The notes beneath the pieces are model-generated. The model was not told where the DNA came from and searched no databases. It saw only the letters and a program-made list of their open reading frames with translations. This document shows, piece after piece, positions 58,375 through 64,000 of a DNA stretch of 64,000 bases. The translations under genes were made by a program, and so were the position numbers. Positions within the stretch are counted from its first letter, which is position 1; each line of letters starts with the position of its first letter. Origin of the DNA: Nymphaea colorata (taxonomy: Eukaryota > Streptophyta > Magnoliopsida > Nymphaeales > Nymphaeaceae); assembly GCF_008831285.2 (NCBI RefSeq), contig NC_045138.2:9083205-9147204 (forward strand). The letters run 5' to 3'.

Positions 58375-59410
58375 AGGTTACCATATGTGTATGTATATGT
58401 ATGAATAGTATTATCGCTGCTTAAACGTGAACATAAGCTTATTATAAATATACACATCAATTAGGTTGCCATGTATTGATACGTATCAATAACATTATCT
58501 AAGATCTAATGTGAAACATATGGTTGTCAATGATTAATGTGTGATATAAGCACTGTTATATCTTATTGAAAGTGCACATATGGTTACCATATGTGTATAT
58601 ATACAATATAAGTAGGATTATCGTTGCTCAAACGTGCACATAAGCTTGTTATGGATATACACGTCAATTAGGTTGTCACGTATCAATACATATCAATAAT
58701 GTTATCTAAGATTTAATGCAAACATATGGTTGTCAATGATTGAAGTGTGACATAAGCATTGTTATCTCTGCTCGAATGTAACACATATGGTTACCATATA
58801 TAAATACATATGTATGGACAATATTATCACTACTCCAACATGAACATAAGTTTGCTATAGATGTACACGTTAATTAGGTTGTCATGTATCGATACGTATC
58901 AATAACATTATATAAGATTTAATGTGAACATATGGTTGTCGATGATTGAAGTGTGACATAAGCATCATTATCTCTGATCGAATGTGCACACATGGATACC
59001 ATATGTGTATATATATGTATGACCAGCATTATCGCTACTCAAATGTGAACATAAGCTTGTTATGGATATACATGTCAATTTGGTTTCCATGTATCGATTA
59101 GTATCAATAACTTTATCTGATATCTAACATGAACATATGGTTATCAATGATCAAAGTGTGACATAAGCACAACACAGTTATCCCTGATTGAATGTGCATA
59201 ATGAACAAAGTGTGACATAAGCACTGTTATCTCTGATCGAATGTGCACATATGTGTATGTATATGTATGAGTAGTATTATCGTTGCTCAAATGTGAACAT
59301 AAGCTTGTTATGAATATCATCAATTTGGTTGTCATGTATCGATACATATCAATAATGTTATCTATGATCTAATGTAAACATATAATTGTCAATGATATAT
59401 CATGGATGAG
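58375..59410. repeat. Satellite-like tandem array, unit about 210 bp, about five copies
   Basis: Each unit contains in order 'ggttaccatatgtgtat', 'attatcgctgctcaaa.gtg', 'acataagcttgtta', 'cacgtcaattaggttg', 'cgatacgtatcaata' and 'gtgacataagca.tgttatc'. The 'acataagctt' landmark stands at about 58431, 58640, 58849, 59051 and 59300. Copies differ by many point changes and short indels, so the array is old. Confidence 0.9.
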
Positions 59411-59424
59411 ATAATACTGTTGTT

Positions 59425-59443
59425 ATATATATATCTATATATA

Positions 59444-59531
<88 letters not shown>

Positions 59532-59740
59532 ATGTATATATGACAATCATATACGTATCAATAATGTTATCTATGATCTAATGTAAACATATAATTGTCA
59601 ATGATATATCATGGATGAGATAATATTGTTGTTATATATATATATGACAATCATATGGGTATATCAGAGATTAAATAATATTGTTCTTATATATACATAT
59701 GACAATCATATATACATACTAAAACAGAGATAAAACAAAG
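59425..59740. repeat. (AT)n array splitting a satellite unit
   Basis: A pure AT run (about 59450-59528) interrupts the array. On its right, 59567-59640 repeats the 75 bp that end on its left (59350-59424), and further 'tatgacaatcatat' copies follow. Confidence 0.85.
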
Positions 59741-60904
59741 AGAAATGTTGTTATACATGTATATCCCTAGCAGCTATTTCTGCACATTACAGTTGAGAAA
59801 ATATTTTTCTTATGCATATATACTTGGCAACCTTGAACCAGGTGGTTATACTAGAACATGGTGGTTTACAAAATTTTTGAAAATAAATGGACATTGTTTC
59901 CTCAAAATAAGCGGTATTCCGAGGAACATAAGATCTAAAATACAAAACTGGAGGGAACGATATTTTTTATGCAGTTTTTCATAACAAAAGATGTGATTTG
60001 GAATAGATTAGGGCAGAAAGGAAGATTGACTCAGGCAACAATGAAAGAAAGACTCCATGGTGAGGGAGAAGAAGGGCATTTATGCCATAAATTTGTCTGG
60101 CTTTGCAATAACGAGGATGCATACTGCCAGCTACCAGCCAGAAAATCCAGCAAACGAGCCTGTGACTCCAGAAAATGAGCTGCTGTTTCATGGTAACACG
60201 TTCAGCCAAAAAACCAGCCGGTGAATCTAGCAAGCCAGCTGGCGAGTCCAAGACACGTTCTAGGGAACTTTGTGGCATTCTACTCTTTCTTTACATTGAA
60301 GAATTTCTCCCTTGTAAGCAAGCAACCAATATTAGTCTGAATTATTTTCTTTACATTGAAGACTTTCTCCCTTGTAAGCAAGCAACCAATCTAGGCCATG
60401 GAAGGTATCCAACAAAAGCATACTTCATGGTGTGTATCCTTCATTTTGCTATATTCTATTGCGTAACCTTCAGATTGGAAAAAGTATTGATCATACTAAC
60501 AGATGTTTAACAACATGTTGAATCGTTTTCATTGACGGACGATACTATGGCTTTGATGGCAGATGTTATAGAAAATATTTCTCGAATTAAGTAACAGTTC
60601 ATCACTGAAGTTGCAATGGTTTTGTAGTTTCGTAAATCTCTTGCTCTTATTTTACCCTAATATAGTTGCTCTCTAATGCCTGTATGTGTTAGGCTTTATT
60701 TCCCTCTATGTGGATGATAAAAGGCATTTTAGGTGTTGTACGTTGTTCACAATGTAAAAAATAAATGCGGATATACAAATCATGCGTAGGATATGACGAC
60801 TACCAAATTTTGGAAGACCTCTACTAACTAGTTTGATATTTAACCTAAACTGTTGTTAAGATAACTTATATTTCTTGTTTAAGAAGTTTTGTTTATTTTG
60901 CAGA
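59741..60904. other. Spacer with short repeats
   Basis: A 60-bp period duplication lies at about 60287-60392 ('tttacattgaaga.tttctcc', 'ttgtaagcaagcaaccaat'), and a 'ccag..agc' microrepeat at 60126-60255. No recognised gene. Confidence 0.5.
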
Positions 60905-61135
60905 AATATTACCTCAGACATGTCTTTGACATCAAAAAGTTGGATGGCTATAAACTTTTACCAATAAAACGTCCACATCAAAGAAACAACTATGACTATA
61001 TTGTGTTCATGATGAAATACATGTAGGAGATAGCCTCTAGAAAGAAACCTAGTTTCACTCAAGCTGATGCTACCAATAGCATTAGATCTTTTGGAAACTT
61101 GCTTCAAATAAGTAGATGTGCTTAAATTTGAATAA
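60905..61135 (+). pseudogene. Possible Ulp1-like (C48) protease C-terminal fragment
   Basis: After a TTTGCAG acceptor-like site the frame reads 'YYLRHVFDIKKLDGYKLLPI', then 'NNYDYIVFMMKYM', a TAG, and 'EIASRKKPSFTQAD'. The 'N.YDCGVFV.KYM' form of plant-transposon Ulp1 proteases fits, with the catalytic Cys position reading Tyr. The match is short and the His/Asp part is not seen, so this is tentative. Confidence 0.4.
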
Positions 61136-61189
61136 CATCATCTTTATAACCATTTTTATTAATTATTGTGTCATTGTAACCATTTTTTT

Positions 61190-62130
61190 AAATAATGTTT
61201 TTGTAAATGCGATGTTATCTCATTCTCTCATTTAATTTCCGCATTAATTCGTCTTCATTTAATTAACACATTAATTTGTTTAACACATTAATTTCTATCC
61301 TTTCTGTCATTATCGCATTAATTTGTCTTTGTTTACTTATTATCTTCTTGGTATACACATTGTTATCTTATTCTCTTGCCTTTGTACCCATTTACGCATT
61401 TTGTAGATGCATTGTTATCTCATTCTCTCGTCATTGTGTGCATTGTCTCTATTTACTTACTGTTTTCTTGGTAGACTTATTGTTATCGCATTCTCTCATT
61501 ACTGCGTGCCTTGTTGGCTCCATACCTGCCCTTCCTACTGTATCGCATTAATTCATCTTTGTTTACTTATCATCTTCTTGATAGATGCATTGTTATCTTA
61601 TTTTCTACCCTCCATACTCATTTATGCATTTTGTAGATGCGTTGTTATCTCATTTTCTCGTCATTGTATGCCTTGTTGGGTCCATTACTTCCCTTCTTAT
61701 CATTATCGCATTCTATCGTTATGATCGACTCATTGTTATGTCATTATTTTGTTAGTTTAATTTATTGCATTATTGACTGCCATTTACTTATTGTCTTCCA
61801 TTGTTATATCACTCTCTCATTATCGCATGCATTGTCGTGTCCATTCTAGCCCTTCTTGTCATTATCGCAATAATTTGTCTCTGTTTACTTATCATAGACG
61901 TGTCGTCATTCATTCTCTCGTATCCATTCTGGCCTTTCTTCTTGTTATCTCATTCTCTCATTATGGTAGACTTGTTGTTATCGCTTTCATTCGGTACATT
62001 AATTTATCACATTATTGGGTGTATTTACTTATCTCCTTCATTGTGGAGTCGTTACTATCTCATTCGCTTGTCACATTGTGCCTTGTCGCATCCATTCCTA
62101 TCTTTGGCATATAACCAGGTTTGTGTGTAG
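61190..62130 (+). repeat. Degenerate tandem array, period near 235 bp
   Basis: Words such as 'tattgttatctcattctctc', 'tatcgcattaatttgtcttt' and 'gtttacttat.atcttcttg' recur, for example at 61304, 61540 and about 61860. The Leu/Ser/Tyr/His-rich open frames are by-products of this composition. Confidence 0.75.
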
Positions 62131-62399
62131 TTATCTGATTATTTCATCTCCATCTCAATGTTGTTACAAAATCATTTATTGTATGATACATTGCAAGAGT
62201 TTGCTACTATGGGAATGATGAACTGAATCCATGTGGTATGTTACAATTAAATAAAATCAATTACAAGAATGTGCTTAAAGTTCAAACATATAAAATATGT
62301 ATAATATTAAAAACTTACTAGAAGTTTCGTAAAACTGCTGTGATCATATGCATCTTGCATATATATGGACGGCATGCAGGTCTCAACTGCACCGTTTGT
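62131..62399. other. Spacer
   Basis: AT-rich, no gene seen. Confidence 0.5.
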
Positions 62400-63995
62400 A
62401 TATGAAACACAATCAACTTGTTGAGAATAATTTCTTGCTTGATTTTTCTATTCCTACCTCTTTTTTTAGGGTGCTTTTGTCCTACGCAAACTCCTATATG
62501 GTTTCCTCTTGAAAGCAGTGACTAGTAGACTAGTGCCCTCGTATTTTACAATCTTCACCTTAGCATTATCAAACACCATATTAGCAAATCCATGGCTCTT
62601 CTTCTTCTCTGAGAGGTCTGGGGTGATGGGACCTACTGCTTAGAGCTGGCTTTTCATTGTTGCCTTGCTCTCATAGCATATAGTTGAAATGTTCTCTATG
62701 GCTACATTCACCAACTGCATCATGTATTCATAAATCTGTTCATTTTTTGCTACCAAGTCTGCAACATACGTCAATGTCTTGCATAGATGCTGGTAGCTAG
62801 ACAGACTGAGATTGATGACCATCACAAGAAAGAATTTCAGAAGAAATCTTCATTAACTTCATCTTTAAATTTTTGGTCCATCTACCTATGTTGTTATCTC
62901 ACTTGCACTTCCTGAATGTTCTCTCGATCGAGAGTCTTCAGAGCATGGGAACACAAAATACATTTAAATTCTGATTTCTTACAAGCACATTCGACATCAC
63001 CTATTTTGATGTCATAGGCCACAAATGATCATTGATCTTAGTCGAATCTCTCCCCCTTTTTTTACAAGATATATGTGGCAACTTGATTGTTATGGATGTA
63101 TACATAGTTAGCCACTTGAATGGCCTTTTTTGTAAACCATTCAAATGTTGTTGGTGTGTACATAGTTGTAGCTCAGTCAAGGATATTCATACCCACACTT
63201 TGAAGCCGACATACAAATGCTTTCACGTCTTCTTCAAACTCACAGTTCCTAAGACCATCCAAAAATCTATCATAGTATTCCATGAATCAAGATATTTGTA
63301 AGTAGAGTATAATCCTCTTTTTAGTTGCAACATGCATGCTCTCTACTCTTTGTGTGCTTATCATGTCTGCACAGAAGTATTGTCTTCCATATCTCAATGC
63401 CCATTTTTCTTTGTCCTTATACAATTTTGGAACCATGTATTTCTTGTAGGTTATATGCTTCAATCATTTGTATCTACATACATTTGAAACGGATCACCAT
63501 CTTCACACTTAAGGACACAATTAACAATCCTCTCCTTAAACTCAGTTTTTGATTCATTACATGCCATAAGTTCTTCGTTGCATTTTGGAATATATGTCAC
63601 AAACACAAATGATGGTGCACCTCTTACCATATGAGAGACACTGCAGCTAATATTGCACTATCACCATCCATCAATACAACTTTAGGGTGCTTCCTCTTCA
63701 TGGCCTCAGTCTCAGTAATCTGGTCATAGCAGAATGCATCACAAAAAATGTTGACTTTTCGAGTGATGGTTCACCCCCACAAACTGAACAAAGGGCCACC
63801 CATGGGTATTGACCTTCATGGTTGCATCAAAAGTAAGTACATTGCTGAAGCATCCATAATCTAACCTAGACATCGAATATGCCCACAAGTCATTTGTAAC
63901 ATAACCATCCTCATCCATCTGAATGGCACTGTAGAAATCTATGTCTTTGCTTAATCTTTTCTAAATGGATTCGACCAATGCCATAATTTCTCATC
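62400..63995 (-). pseudogene. FAR1/FRS-type MULE transposase-derived pseudogene (runs off the window)
   Basis: On the minus strand from about 63960 the translation reads 'AIQMDEDGYVTNDLWAYS', 'SRLDYGCFSNVLTFDATMKV', 'WPFVQFVGVNHH', then after a frame change 'KRKHPKVVLMDGDSAILAAV' and 'HHHLCL' stop 'HIFQNATKNL'. These are the DDE-core blocks of FAR1/FHY3-related and MULE transposases (FDAT, DGD, C..WHI). Further down come 'TEFKERIVNCVLKCEDGD', 'LKRGLYSTYKYLDSWN', and a SWIM-like 'CACKKSEFKCILCSHALK' near 62990-62940, then a tail to about 62480. Multiple stops and frameshifts show it is dead. FRS proteins are transcription factors domesticated from MULEs; this copy could be either a FRS pseudogene or a MULE. 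The N-terminal part lies beyond the window. Confidence 0.8.
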
Positions 63996-64000
63996 CTTTT

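Noticed and set aside
58375-59410. CRISPR-like spacing of repeats
   Set aside because: Units are contiguous 210-bp tandem copies without conserved short repeats and unique spacers.
61276-62218. Hydrophobic open frames that look like membrane proteins
   Set aside because: They result from T-rich degenerate tandem repeats read in several overlapping frames.

Overview
The window reads as nuclear DNA of a flowering plant. It is AT-rich, has long (AT)n and (GA)n microsatellites, spliceosomal introns, Ty1/copia and Ty3/gypsy LTR retrotransposons, a SINE, foldback and MITE elements, and inserted pieces of plastid (and probably mitochondrial) DNA. No prokaryotic gene organisation is present. The species cannot be fixed from the sequence alone.

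Only one convincing complete host gene was found: a COP10 homologue (ubiquitin E2 variant) on the minus strand. Its four coding exons lie at 46288-46063, 40111-40038, 34897-34750 and 34648-34551 and encode 181 residues. The position of the E2 catalytic cysteine is serine, as expected for COP10. Introns 1 and 2 are about 6 kb and 5.1 kb. Intron 1 contains a 5.1-kb Ty3/gypsy element ending 53 bp from the exon 2 acceptor, and intron 2 contains an internal duplication. Host-gene remnants include one NDC1-like exon (9793-10185), an unidentified exon split by a copia insertion (18671-18551 plus 16311-16292), a plant-mobile-domain pseudogene (52270-52915), a possible Ulp1-like fragment (60905-61135) and a decayed FAR1/MULE transposase (62400-63995).

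Layout. 1-8.5 kb: AT-rich spacer, a plastid 23S rRNA fragment joined to a GC-rich mitochondrial-like block, dispersed repeats and a SINE. 8.5-14.6 kb: copia LTR fragment, NDC1 exon, and a copia element lacking reverse transcriptase. 16.3-18.55 kb: a short internally deleted copia with perfect target-site duplication (TSD). 19.9-20.7 kb: a second, more decayed plastid 23S fragment. 22.7-23.15 kb: a perfect 464-bp palindrome. 25.79-30.16 kb: a young copia whose gag/protease region is replaced by foreign sequence carrying another element's LTR end and primer-binding site. 30.4-31.6 kb: a foldback element with purine and pyrimidine arms. 34.5-46.3 kb: COP10. 46.4-53.5 kb: unresolved GC-rich sequence, tandem and inverted repeats, and the PMD remnant. 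53.57-57.34 kb: a probable 3.8-kb solo LTR with matching TSD. 58.4-62.1 kb: satellite arrays. 62.4 kb to the end: the FAR1/MULE pseudogene.

Most of the window is therefore transposon-driven sequence around one large-intron gene. Assignments of families rest on recognised protein motifs, LTR/TSD structure and remembered rRNA sequence; no database search was possible.
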